The translations under genes and the position numbers were made by a program. From contig NZ_BQME02000001.1 in assembly GCF_022180385.2 (NCBI RefSeq), positions 574,501-638,500 of the forward strand: 64,000 nt of DNA. The letters are read 5' to 3'. Under the pieces are notes generated by a model. The model worked only from the letters and a program-made list of their open reading frames with translations. It made no database searches and was not told where the DNA came from. Position 1 is the stretch's first letter. Each line of letters begins with the position of its first letter. This document shows, one piece after another, positions 1-7,762 of this stretch. The stretch is from Paenibacillus sp. L3-i20. GTDB taxonomy: Bacteria > Bacillota > Bacilli > Paenibacillales > Paenibacillaceae.

Positions 1-434
1 TTTAAAGCTTCTGCATCATCCCTCTTTAACCCCTCGATCACATGCGTAGTTGCCGCAGTAACGACAGACACTTTGGCCAAATCAAACTTGCGCGTAAGCG
101 GCCCGCTTCCAAGCTCTACATGCTGAACCCGAACCATTGGCACTAATACATTGCTAGTAAAAATTATGCCCGACTCGATTTCTAATTCTTCTTCAAATAG
201 TTCATATTTGAACTTAGCATATTTAACTCGTGGTATTAACCAAGTAAACACAATCAAAGAAACGATGAGCAATCCAGTGCAAATCCACACCGGTATGAGC
301 GTCCACTCTTGCCATAACGCCACACACAGGTACGCAATTATTAACAATAGAAAAACTCCATTGCTAATAAGTTCCGTAATGCGGTACACCTTCAAATAGT
401 CTTGATGTAGTCGTTTTGTAAGTTCTCTGTTCAT
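1..434 (-). CDS. YdbS-like bacterial PH-domain membrane protein (3' part outside window)
   Basis: The gene is cut by the left edge, so about 144 N-terminal codons are visible. It begins with ATG at 434 behind an AGGAGGAG ribosome-binding site. The N-terminus is short and basic and is followed by two closely spaced hydrophobic helices (about residues 21-40 and 45-64). A basic/acidic segment then leads into the typical start of a bPH2 (DUF304) domain, with the motif LVPMVRVQHVELGSGPL and then VVTAATTHVIEGL. This arrangement matches Bacillus YdbS. YdbS and its partner YdbT are membrane proteins of poorly defined function, so no reaction can be given. It follows the Tad operon by 54 bases on the same strand and could be read through from it. 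Confidence 0.8.
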   Translation of the reverse strand, partial: MNRELTKRLHQDYLKVYRITELISNGVFLLLIIAYLCVALWQEWTLIPVWICTGLLIVSLIVFTWLIPRVKYAKFKYELFEEELEIESGIIFTSNVLVPMVRVQHVELGSGPLTRKFDLAKVSVVTAATTHVIEGLKRDDAEAL

Positions 435-488
435 CTCATTTCTCCTCCTAATCTTCCCCTCCTATTACACCAATTTTCCAATAATCCG

Positions 489-974
489 TCAACCCATTAC
501 AAGCTCTGCCGCCCCCTTAATATTCCATTCAATAGGTCCCATTACAGAGAAACGTCTAGGATATTCCATTTTTGCAATTATGATGACACCTGGACGTTGC
601 AAAGTAACTTCGAAATCATAAGTATCGTTGCGATAGTAAAATGGAAAGCTTTTATCGCTATTTATAATATCAAAAACAACGACTTCTACTTGGTCCTTAA
701 GGAACGAATTGTGCAGCGGCATTAGACTTGCATCTAGCAATAAATTTGCTTGTAAATAAAGTAAAGCTGCACCCTTAGCCGAGGAACTATCTATCTTCAA
801 AACACCTTCGCTTAACGCTGTTTTATCAAACTGTTGAGCGGCCGCATGAGCCGCCCTATTAACGGCACGTTTGCCTTGAAACAATGTCTTCATAGCCATT
901 TCTTCTTCAACCTGGAGCAGATGAACCGATAGCCACACGATCATCATCGCAACAATAAGCACAAGCTTGTACAA
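489..974 (-). CDS. Pseudopilin-like membrane-anchored protein, last gene of the Tad operon
   Basis: 161 residues. The start is TTG at 974, behind AAGGAGG about 10 bases upstream. One N-terminal hydrophobic helix (residues 3-20) is followed by an acidic stretch (EEE) and an extracellular domain rich in alternating hydrophobic residues. That is the general shape of TadE/TadF-type minor pilins, but I do not recognise a named family. Placement at the end of a cpaB-cpaE-cpaF-tadB-tadC cluster supports a minor pilin role in the same apparatus. It lies 20 bases after the preceding gene, so co-transcription is likely. Function is inferred from context. Confidence 0.65.
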   Translation of the reverse strand: MYKLVLIVAMMIVWLSVHLLQVEEEMAMKTLFQGKRAVNRAAHAAAQQFDKTALSEGVLKIDSSSAKGAALLYLQANLLLDASLMPLHNSFLKDQVEVVVFDIINSDKSFPFYYRNDTYDFEVTLQRPGVIIIAKMEYPRRFSVMGPIEWNIKGAAELVMG

Positions 975-994
975 CTTCCTCGTGCCTCCTTCCC

Positions 995-1420
995 CTACGG
1001 AACATACTCACTCATCTTCATACCATATGCACGCATTGACGCATCTGCTGACACTGGTGTTATACCAATTAAGGAATCGATGACAAATAAGTTTTCATAA
1101 GGATAACTGATGGAAAGCGATATGCCCGTTCCTCTTGATACAGGAGCACTTCTAATTGTGGGATCAACGCCGCTGGTGGTGCTATATTCATAACGAATGG
1201 AGCCCGCTTTCAGTCCAAACTTAACGAGACGTTCACTCGATTGCCTCTCCATATCCTTGCTTATGTATCCATATGCTCCGCTAGCACCAACCTCAAGCAA
1301 GTAATCGACTTCCTGTTGCAGTACAGCTTGTCTTACAATAACAACATGTTTGTAGATAGGAGAAAACATGATCCAGCACAACATTGCAGAAAACAGAACA
1401 AACAATAAAATCTGCTTCAT
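995..1420 (-). CDS. TadE/pseudopilin-like membrane-anchored protein
   Basis: 141 residues with a single N-terminal hydrophobic helix (about residues 4-25), then a helical stalk (VVIVRQAVLQQEVDYLLEVG) and a beta-rich C-terminal part. This is the usual shape of a pseudopilin subunit. The start ATG overlaps the stop codon of the preceding 58-codon gene (CCATGA), so the two are probably translationally coupled. The position in the Tad operon suggests a minor pilin. No prepilin peptidase cleavage motif is convincing, so the assignment rests on shape and neighbours. Confidence 0.65.
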   Translation of the reverse strand: MKQILLFVLFSAMLCWIMFSPIYKHVVIVRQAVLQQEVDYLLEVGASGAYGYISKDMERQSSERLVKFGLKAGSIRYEYSTTSGVDPTIRSAPVSRGTGISLSISYPYENLFVIDSLIGITPVSADASMRAYGMKMSEYVP

Positions 1421-1593
1421 GGGCTCATTCCCTTAATATATTCACCCATTGCTCCGCCCGATCGTTTGACTTGACGTTTCATTCCGTTTTCTCCCTCTGC
1501 AACAGACGTATAGATCAGAACCGCCGTTATAATCAACATTAACGTTGCGAGAATCGCGCGTATACTTAAGCACCTCCAACTTCCAAACTCCAT
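1417..1593 (-). CDS. Very small membrane protein in the Tad operon (58 aa or shorter)
   Basis: An open frame on the minus strand gives a 58-residue protein with one transmembrane helix (ATLMLIITAVLIYTSVAEG) and a basic tail ending in GEYIKGMSP. Its stop overlaps the ATG of the next gene. The upstream ATG at 1593 has no ribosome-binding site. The only good Shine-Dalgarno sequence (GGAGGT at about 1577-1572) lies inside the frame and sits 8 bases before an ATA codon at 1563. Either the gene starts at ATG 1593 with weak initiation, or it uses a rare ATA start giving about 48 residues. The size and single helix fit a small pilin or an assembly peptide of the Tad system. Confidence 0.55.
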   Translation of the reverse strand: MEFGSWRCLSIRAILATLMLIITAVLIYTSVAEGENGMKRQVKRSGGAMGEYIKGMSP

Positions 1594-1667
1594 TCATCAT
1601 ATTGCAGATTTTTACTTAAACCATATGTTTATCTCTTTCTTCAATATAAGTAACTATGTCATCGCTA

Positions 1668-1817
1668 TTATGGCAATAGCTCGCTAATTTTTGTGTTTGC
1701 TGCATTTCCTTGCGATTGAACCTGGCTTCTCGTTCCTGTTGTATCTTTAGCGATAATGGAGTTGAACAATACAATTACTACAACCAGTAGCATCACCGTC
1801 ATCAAAATATTACGCAT
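1668..1817 (-). CDS. Small single-helix membrane protein, possible Flp-like pilin (49 aa)
   Basis: The start ATG at 1817 is preceded by a strong GGAGGTGAT ribosome-binding site. The frame encodes 49 residues: a short MRN start, one hydrophobic helix (about residues 4-22) and a polar tail rich in Q, N and T. The size, the single helix and the position directly after the TadC-like gene are what a Flp pilin would show. However, the usual glutamate-tyrosine motif next to the helix is absent. I therefore call it a small Tad-locus membrane protein that may be the pilin. Confidence 0.6.
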   Translation of the reverse strand: MRNILMTVMLLVVVIVLFNSIIAKDTTGTRSQVQSQGNAANTKISELLP

Positions 1818-1849
1818 GCTATCACCTCCCTTCAGTTATGAACGATTCA

Positions 1850-2740
1850 TTAACCTAAAGATTGAAACAGCTTTTGACCTTCCATTACCCAAGGATAAAT
1901 AAAAACTTGAAACGTATATAAAATAGGAATACCCGCAATTGTAAACAACACATAAGAGGTTGATTCCTTTCGGCCCTCTTTGGCTAATTCTAGCTTCTCC
2001 TTATAATCGGATATTCGGATTCGAAGAAGCTCGTAATAATGTCCGCTTTCATGCTGACGCAACGCATCGATCGTTTCTATAAAACTCATACCATCATCAG
2101 TACCTAGTCGCAGCTTAAATCCTTTTAAAGCTTGTGAAGGATCTTGATACCATTCAGCCAGTAGCCATTCAAGATCGTTACGCATATATTTAGTGAATGG
2201 AACACACCTCATTAACTTTGAATGAATATGAAGGGCTGAGTCAGATAAATAAAGAAGCTGATTGCTAACGATATAAATCTCCTTTGTCATTTGCAATGAA
2301 CGCATCTTACGAATAGAACGAAGCCAAATACGATCCAACTTCAGCCCGATCAAAACTAAGCTCGGCAATCCTATTAATGCTTGAGCAAACATGGACAGGT
2401 ACGAACCCTTATACAAAATTGCTACAAGCAGAATTAACAACGTAAAAACAATGATTGCGCTTCTTCGGTACAACATGTACCAAGTAGGATCTGTTGTTAC
2501 TCCACATCCTGAAATAAGCAATACACGTTCTTGATTAGACGGCGCTTCTCGCTTAATACCTGTGAATCGAAGCCAGTTCTCTGGTGGAGATGTAGTTCGC
2601 CAATTTAAAAATTGTAACCTCTTCCATCTAACTGAGCGTTTAGGCAATAACCTAAGTAGTGCATATGCTGCTAGTGCAGCGAATACAAATTGCAAAGCAA
2701 TCGAGGCCAACCCAATAGAAGTCGACACCCATTCGTACAT
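1850..2740 (-). CDS. tadC: TadC-like type II secretion F-domain membrane protein
   Basis: 296 residues. Hydrophobic helices lie near residues 10-32 and 92-135, with a final helix near 265-285. Between them is a cytoplasmic helical domain of the T2SF type, with a stretch similar to the repeat seen in PilC/TadB/TadC proteins (SLQMTKEIYIVSNQLLYLSD). TadC works with TadB as the inner-membrane platform that couples the CpaF ATPase to pilus subunit extrusion. The gene follows tadB by 13 bases and precedes the small putative pilin gene. The family is clear; assignment to TadC rather than TadB follows from gene order. Confidence 0.75.
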   Translation of the reverse strand: MYEWVSTSIGLASIALQFVFAALAAYALLRLLPKRSVRWKRLQFLNWRTTSPPENWLRFTGIKREAPSNQERVLLISGCGVTTDPTWYMLYRRSAIIVFTLLILLVAILYKGSYLSMFAQALIGLPSLVLIGLKLDRIWLRSIRKMRSLQMTKEIYIVSNQLLYLSDSALHIHSKLMRCVPFTKYMRNDLEWLLAEWYQDPSQALKGFKLRLGTDDGMSFIETIDALRQHESGHYYELLRIRISDYKEKLELAKEGRKESTSYVLFTIAGIPILYTFQVFIYPWVMEGQKLFQSLG

Positions 2741-2753
2741 ATAAGCAAACCCC

Positions 2754-3689
2754 CTACATTTTTTTGCGAGAAAGCCAAAGCCCCATTAAAAATGAAGCGA
2801 ATATTAGTAGTAAAGCATTAAGGAGCATATCCCTTCCTTGCGGGTCTAACAAATAGTAATAATAAGAATTGGTTTTGTTGTATTTAATATTGATACCAAT
2901 AAATAGGCCAAGGAATAAAATAGGGGTGAAATTTGCAATCCTAATCTCCAGCAGTCTATGCCTCTCCTGTTCATTGGCTCTTCGCGCTTTCCGCATATCT
3001 CCGAGCAGTTCACGTAAGCTTTCTGAAATGGACACGCCCTCCGACAGAGAAACACGTAAAATGTTGACAAAATAATCAGCCCATACATTCCCGAGAGAAG
3101 CAGCCATTAATCTAAGACTAGTATCATCATCTCCGCGAACAGACAAATTACGATACAACTGCTCGAATACTGCCTGCATTGGACCGAGCAACCGTTTCTC
3201 CTCAACAGTCCTTTGCAGCGCAATACGAACTTGTCGCTCACCCGTAACCAAATAACATTGATAGAACAATTCCACAGCAGGCAGAAAATCCATTTGTGCC
3301 CCCATTCTCCGATGAATGAGCAGCCCTCGCAACCATACGTATGGTGCAAGCCCTACAACTAACCCGAATAAAATAGTTCCTTTCGCTGTTTGAAAAAACA
3401 ATCCACCAACGACGACCCCAACTAGAAAAAGCAACCCGGAAATACCAAGAAATATATCACCCTTAATTTTAATTCTCAGCGTCTCCAGCAGCTCAGACAT
3501 ATGCTTGCGGAGCAATCCCCATTGCTTGTACCTGCTACCTAAAAGATGACTGAAATGACGAGGAGCTACATAAGTAAGTCTGTTTTTGAGACGGCGCTTG
3601 TGAACTAAATAAAGTAAAATCGAAAAGATACAAATAAACAAAAGCGTGAATAATAATATGCCGGCTGCAACAATAGAAACATCATTCAT
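2754..3689 (-). CDS. tadB: TadB-like type II secretion F-domain membrane protein
   Basis: 311 residues from ATG 3689. This start has GGAGGT 7 bases upstream and overlaps the cpaF stop by 8 bases, so I prefer it to the longer frame beginning at 3761. The helices near residues 5-28, 80-125 and 270-300 and the cytoplasmic helical T2SF domain (AVELFYQCYLVTGERQVRIAL, then SLSEGVSISESLRELLGDM) are typical of Tad platform proteins. It probably forms a hetero-oligomeric membrane platform with the next gene product, driven by CpaF. The order cpaF-tadB-tadC is the classical Tad order. Confidence 0.8.
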   Translation of the reverse strand: MNDVSIVAAGILLFTLLFICIFSILLYLVHKRRLKNRLTYVAPRHFSHLLGSRYKQWGLLRKHMSELLETLRIKIKGDIFLGISGLLFLVGVVVGGLFFQTAKGTILFGLVVGLAPYVWLRGLLIHRRMGAQMDFLPAVELFYQCYLVTGERQVRIALQRTVEEKRLLGPMQAVFEQLYRNLSVRGDDDTSLRLMAASLGNVWADYFVNILRVSLSEGVSISESLRELLGDMRKARRANEQERHRLLEIRIANFTPILFLGLFIGINIKYNKTNSYYYYLLDPQGRDMLLNALLLIFASFLMGLWLSRKKM

Positions 3690-5058
3690 TCTCGTAACCT
3701 CCCGCTTGCAGCAGCCTTGCTTTTGCCCTTTCAGAAGGTAAATGCGGGTAGATCCAATCATTCTTGTCTACATCAAAGCGGGCCCAATCCCTTACATAGG
3801 TCTCCCCACTCCTCCAGCCAAACTCACCTATTCGAGTAATTACTCTTCGCCCATTCATTACTCGCATTTCGATACCAATTTCCGTTACATTTTCTGCGAC
3901 CCTTTTGGCTAGCCGTTCAGGATTCATCCCCCTCCCGTCCAACATACACATATCGGTTATCGCCTCAGGAACATCTTCCAGGTGACTTGCATGAACCGTA
4001 GTCATACTTCCTGAATGGCCCCTTGTACAAGCGCGAACATAAATATTGGCATCCTCGTCTCTTATTTCAGCATGAATGATTCTTTGCGGCGACTGCCTTA
4101 GCGCTAGTTTGAAAGCTTGACTGGAACGATGTACAGGGTCCTCCTCCGATGTTTCGTATTCGATAATATTTTTACTCGGGAAATCTCTGCCTAACATCAT
4201 TTCAAATCTCCCTTCAATCGTAACGATTCGCTCCTCATCTGCAATCTCTGCAATAAGTGCCTTCATTAAATTAGTTTTGCCAGAGTTGGTTGCACCAATA
4301 ATGACAATGTTAAATCTGGCACGTAATACATCCCTCAACATTCGCAGCAACTGGTTATTAAGCGTATAGTATGGATGTCCACATAAGTTAGCGAGACTAA
4401 TACCGCTAACTGTGTAGAATCGAATTGTTAATGTTGGATTAGCTGTAAAGCCGAAACCAGTCATCGTGACGCGTGACCCGTCTCTTAACATTACTTCAGC
4501 CCAACGTTTGCGAGGATTAATCCGATCATTATTGTATAGCACCAAATTTTGTTGAATACGTTCCACTTCTCTCAAGCAGTCGAAACGATATTTCGAGAGC
4601 GTAGGAATACCTCCCCGAACTTCGTAAATACGTACACCAACTACTTGGATTTCCTCCAGTCCTTCCTTGTTCGAAAGAACAAGCTCTAAAATGTTCAAAC
4701 CAACAACTTCTGCGAACAATGCCTCCGCAAGATTTGTATACGGATGTTTGGATGTATTTACATTATCGATTCTCAGTCTGATCAAGCGATCTTCGATGAG
4801 AGCAAGAATCTGCTCTCGTTCCTGAGCGAAGCCAAGTACCGCACGATTCAATGTTTCGCTATATTGCCTTCGCTCATCCTCCGTTAGTCCCCTAGGAGAA
4901 CTTAGATATGTTCTTATTTCGCTTCCCAATCTATCGAATTGTTCGGCATCTGATACCTTTAACTCCTCCGCAGAAGATACTTCATTTGAAATCGTCAGCT
5001 CGTTACGCATCTTTGCTGCAAATTCAGTTGGCGAAAATTTACTCTGCCCAAGCGTCAA
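3682..5058 (-). CDS. cpaF: CpaF/TadA-type secretion ATPase
   Basis: 458 residues, the usual length for this family. A helical N-terminal domain is followed by a VirB11-type ATPase core. The Walker A motif IIGATNSGKTNLMKAL lies near residue 250, a Walker B/Asp-box region (RIIHAEIRDEDA) near 325, and the His-box segment TRGHSGSMTTVHA near 345. It hydrolyses ATP to drive assembly of Flp/Tad pili or a related secretion machine through the TadBC platform. Its start overlaps the stop of cpaE by 4 bases, and its end overlaps tadB. It is the most confidently recognised member of the operon. Confidence 0.92.
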   Translation of the reverse strand: MTLGQSKFSPTEFAAKMRNELTISNEVSSAEELKVSDAEQFDRLGSEIRTYLSSPRGLTEDERRQYSETLNRAVLGFAQEREQILALIEDRLIRLRIDNVNTSKHPYTNLAEALFAEVVGLNILELVLSNKEGLEEIQVVGVRIYEVRGGIPTLSKYRFDCLREVERIQQNLVLYNNDRINPRKRWAEVMLRDGSRVTMTGFGFTANPTLTIRFYTVSGISLANLCGHPYYTLNNQLLRMLRDVLRARFNIVIIGATNSGKTNLMKALIAEIADEERIVTIEGRFEMMLGRDFPSKNIIEYETSEEDPVHRSSQAFKLALRQSPQRIIHAEIRDEDANIYVRACTRGHSGSMTTVHASHLEDVPEAITDMCMLDGRGMNPERLAKRVAENVTEIGIEMRVMNGRRVITRIGEFGWRSGETYVRDWARFDVDKNDWIYPHLPSERAKARLLQAGGYENE

Positions 5059-5906
5059 GAGGAGCTCACTCCATTCCGATGAGTCAGAAGCTTACGATAC
5101 CAGGGTTGACGGGCAATAGGAGAAAATACCCCTTGCACACCGTGACGTTCCATCAATACTTTAGCTGGTGCCTTCATTGCCACTCTTCCAGCATTATCAT
5201 TTTTTAACCACTCATCATATGCACCTTTGTCTAATCCTGCGAATAACGTATCGTTTAAGTGAAACTCTCCTATTGCTTTTGTTCCAAGCTCTTTACATAT
5301 CTCCTTCATGCGATAACCTCCTGTTCCCCACGGATATTGAACAACCACACAATCGTATTGATTTGCATCTATTTCAAATAGCGGAGAAACTCCTCCAATC
5401 CAGCGGCGACCATCCTCTTGAAAATGCGATAAAGCAGGTGTGGTGACTAGTACACGTGAATCTGCTCTTCGGATTGCACATATCGTGGCAGCATTGTCCC
5501 AATAAGCCCCCAGATCGAGAATAACTAATGAAAAGGTCTTCTCCGCTACACTCAAAAGATGATCAATATCTTCTGGCCTAAAAAACTCTGCCTGATCCCT
5601 ATTTAAATTACCGAATAATACTCGCAAATTAGTTTGTCCTCTTACTTCTTGACTAGCACTCCGAAGCATATCAACCGTCATCGTTGCCGTTCTGAGCTCG
5701 GGCTGGAGCTTATCCAAAGTTACAGTCGGCTCGTCCATTCCGATGTATCGATGCAACTTGGCGCTCTTAAGGTGTAGGCATAAATATCCGATAGGCTTGC
5801 CGCTCCACTCCGCAATTCGGTAAGCGGTTGCAAATGCGGCAGTTGTCGTACCGATATTGGGCGTCGTACCAACAAAGGCTACAAGTGGTGCTGACTTCCT
5901 ACTCAC
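5055..5906 (-). CDS. cpaE: CpaE-like MinD/ParA-family protein with degenerate P-loop
   Basis: 283 residues of the MinD/ParA fold, opening with LVAFVGTTPNIGTTTAA where a deviant Walker A motif should be. Both lysines normally present in KGGxGKT are missing, so nucleotide hydrolysis is doubtful. A hydrophobic strand ending in aspartate (FSLVILDLGAYWDNAA, about residues 125-140) corresponds to the Walker A-prime/Walker B region. CpaE homologues localise the Tad machine. The gene overlaps cpaB and cpaF by 4 bases each, which indicates tight co-translation. Family assignment rests on fold pattern plus context. Confidence 0.78.
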   Translation of the reverse strand: MSRKSAPLVAFVGTTPNIGTTTAAFATAYRIAEWSGKPIGYLCLHLKSAKLHRYIGMDEPTVTLDKLQPELRTATMTVDMLRSASQEVRGQTNLRVLFGNLNRDQAEFFRPEDIDHLLSVAEKTFSLVILDLGAYWDNAATICAIRRADSRVLVTTPALSHFQEDGRRWIGGVSPLFEIDANQYDCVVVQYPWGTGGYRMKEICKELGTKAIGEFHLNDTLFAGLDKGAYDEWLKNDNAGRVAMKAPAKVLMERHGVQGVFSPIARQPWYRKLLTHRNGVSSS

Positions 5907-6643
5907 TTTCCTTCCCCCTCGTTGATCAGGCTTGAATCAGTATCTAGACGATCAAACGATTCTGAACTATATGCTATGACTAGCTTGCTCTCACCACTCT
6001 TACACAATCGATCAATCTGAAGCCACTGCTCTTCAGTCAAATTAAGATTCACATATTCAATCATCGCATTAGCATCACGTCTAGCGACATACATACCATC
6101 CTTATTGCTCTCAGCTAGCGATAACAAGTGTGATTGCTCCAAATTATCAATCTCTACATTTCCCGAACTCTTCACAGAAGCAACAACAACTGCTTGCTGA
6201 AAGATTCTCCTCGATTCATCTTCGTTGCCTGATGTATATAGCACCACGCGATCTCCTGCCCGGATACCGTTTGAAACTGAACGAATGTAATCCTTGGGAA
6301 TTTGGAATGTCGACTCTTCGCCTCGTGGTTGCAGATGATGATCATTGAACTTCCAATTCAAGATTACTTCCCCCTTTCCTAGAGGAATAGCTGCTTCCTT
6401 ACCTACAGCCAAATCTAATTCTGTAACCATCTCATCAGAAAACACTTCGTATGGACGCCTCGCTAACTCCACATCCCCCCGTTCTATCCGCTCCCCTGCT
6501 GAGATAAAACGTGCTGGCACTACAACAGCGATTGTCTCCTGCTGCTGTAGCTGCTGCCTCTGGAGAACATATAGTCCGTATACGAGTGCAGCTGACAACA
6601 ATGCAGCTGTCACACTCATCCACAAATTTCGTCTTCCCCTCAT
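5903..6643 (-). CDS. cpaB: CpaB/RcpC-like SAF-domain protein, first gene of the Tad operon
   Basis: 246 residues from ATG 6643, which has AAGGGG 6 bases upstream; a longer frame reaches 6679 but lacks a site. One N-terminal helix (about residues 10-27) is followed by a SAF domain (about 40-105, with VVVPARFISAGERIERGDVE) and an RcpC-type C-terminal part (SVSNGIRAGDRVVLYTS). In Tad systems this periplasmic or cell-surface protein helps build the channel; in a Gram-positive cell it would sit outside the membrane. It heads the operon behind a promoter and leader hairpin at 6671-6790. Confidence 0.8.
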   Translation of the reverse strand: MRGRRNLWMSVTAALLSAALVYGLYVLQRQQLQQQETIAVVVPARFISAGERIERGDVELARRPYEVFSDEMVTELDLAVGKEAAIPLGKGEVILNWKFNDHHLQPRGEESTFQIPKDYIRSVSNGIRAGDRVVLYTSGNEDESRRIFQQAVVVASVKSSGNVEIDNLEQSHLLSLAESNKDGMYVARRDANAMIEYVNLNLTEEQWLQIDRLCKSGESKLVIAYSSESFDRLDTDSSLINEGEGK

Positions 6644-6670
6644 AACTACCCCTTTCTGAGCAAACAAAAA

Positions 6671-6715
6671 AGAACGCAATCAGTTGCCAGTGTTTCGGCA
6701 AGCTGCTTGCGTTCT
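6671..6715 (-). terminator. Nested hairpin with U-run in the Tad operon leader (attenuator or terminator)
   Basis: Read on the minus strand, AGAACGCAA pairs with TTGCGTTCT over 9 bases, and an inner TTGCC/GGCAA stem nests inside it. The structure is followed at once by TTTTTT. The U-run lies only on the minus-strand side, so it acts on transcription towards cpaB. It lies between the promoter at 6761-6790 and the first gene, so it could be a leader attenuator; otherwise it simply ends the ndoA transcript. I do not recognise a known riboswitch aptamer in it. Confidence 0.6.
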
Positions 6716-6760
6716 TCGCATTATCGTGCTCATATAATTGATCAAAGTTAATTTGAGCCT

Positions 6761-6790
6761 ATAATAGCAAATACTGTCGCTTTTTGTCTA
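6761..6790 (-). promoter_or_regulatory. Putative sigma-A promoter of the Tad operon
   Basis: On the minus strand, TAGACA (6790-6785) and TATTAT (6766-6761) are separated by 18 bases and resemble the -35 and -10 consensus with one or two mismatches each. The predicted start near 6753 would give a leader of about 110 bases that contains the hairpin at 6671-6715. Confidence 0.5.
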
Positions 6791-6904
6791 TCCCTAATTT
6801 TCAAAACCCAAAAAGTTTGTGTATAGATTGTGTCTTTATGAATAATAAAAATGATCGCCAAACATGCCTATGCCCCCACTGTTGACATAAGCTATTGCAC
6901 ATTA

Positions 6905-7255
6905 TTAAAAGTCAATTAAGCCTACGCTAATAAGCAAGGCATCATCTACTTTACGCATCGTTTCATCGTCCAAATGCGTAATTTTATCAGTTAAACGCTG
7001 CTTATCAATAGTTCGGATCTGCTCTAGCAGTACGACAGAATCACGGTCGAAGCCATGCGTAGCCGCATCCATTTCTACATGCGTTGGCAGTTTTGCTTTT
7101 TGAATTTGAGCAGTAATGGCTGCTACTATAACGGTTGGGCTGAAGCGATTTCCTATGTCATTTTGAATAACGAGTACAGGACGAACTCCACCCTGCTCCG
7201 AGCCGACAACTGGGGAAAGATCAGCAAAAAATACATCTCCGCGTTTTACGATCAA
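6905..7255 (-). CDS. ndoA: EndoA mRNA interferase (MazF/PemK-type toxin)
   Basis: 116 residues, nearly identical along its length to the Bacillus EndoA pattern ([20 protein letters not shown], then [20 protein letters not shown]). It is a ribosome-independent endoribonuclease that cuts mRNA at UACAU-type sites and is held inactive by its antitoxin. The conserved arginine in GGVRP and the threonine in [10 protein letters not shown], both needed in EndoA, are present. The gene follows the antitoxin gene by 3 bases, as in Bacillus, and stands downstream of alr and ydcC. Confidence 0.96.
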   Translation of the reverse strand: MIVKRGDVFFADLSPVVGSEQGGVRPVLVIQNDIGNRFSPTVIVAAITAQIQKAKLPTHVEMDAATHGFDRDSVVLLEQIRTIDKQRLTDKITHLDDETMRKVDDALLISVGLIDF

Positions 7256-7258
7256 GCT

Positions 7259-7540
7259 CTACACCCCGCTTACAAGACGACCTAATGTATGGTCCGCTTC
7301 TTCCTCCGCTTGAAACGCTTCCGAGGCCATATTCAGGTTTATTTTCGCCATTTCCATATAACCGCGTTGCATAGACTCACGGATTTGACGTTTTTTGCGT
7401 TCAACCAAATACAGCTTCATTGCTTGACGAATAAACTCGCTGCGATTGGAGTTTTCTTTGGCGACGATCCCGTCGACCTCCTCCAATAATTGATCAGGCA
7501 AGCTAATCATGATCCTTTTCGTATTATGCACATTGGCCAC
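7259..7540 (-). CDS. ndoAI: EndoAI antitoxin (ribbon-helix-helix, CopG type)
   Basis: Taken from GTG 7540, which has GGGGGTG 8 bases upstream, the product is 93 residues, the same length as Bacillus EndoAI; the longer frame to 7576 has no ribosome-binding site. The N-terminal ribbon-helix-helix region (RIMISLPDQLLEEVDGIVAK) binds DNA. The C-terminal helix, with RRGYMEMAKIN-like and EEEADHTLGRLVSGV segments, wraps the toxin. It neutralises EndoA and probably represses its own operon weakly. Confidence 0.93.
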   Translation of the reverse strand: MANVHNTKRIMISLPDQLLEEVDGIVAKENSNRSEFIRQAMKLYLVERKKRQIRESMQRGYMEMAKINLNMASEAFQAEEEADHTLGRLVSGV

Positions 7541-7762
7541 CGAACTCGCACCCCCAAAACTTTTCCAAAACCCCATTACACATTATGACAAAATAATGAC
7601 ATAACTATACTTCAACATATCTATGTTGGTCGTATATCATTTATGCTATATACCTATTCAGCATAAATCTTGTAGGAGCGCCCCATACTACATTCGATAC
7701 AACTTTTACTTTCCCTGCATCATAATAAAAATAGTTCCATTGTAATTTTTACCAATCGCTTA

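Noticed and set aside
6671-6790. Cyclic di-GMP riboswitch in the Tad leader
   Set aside because: The GEMM-type conserved core was not found; only a hairpin with a U-run is visible.
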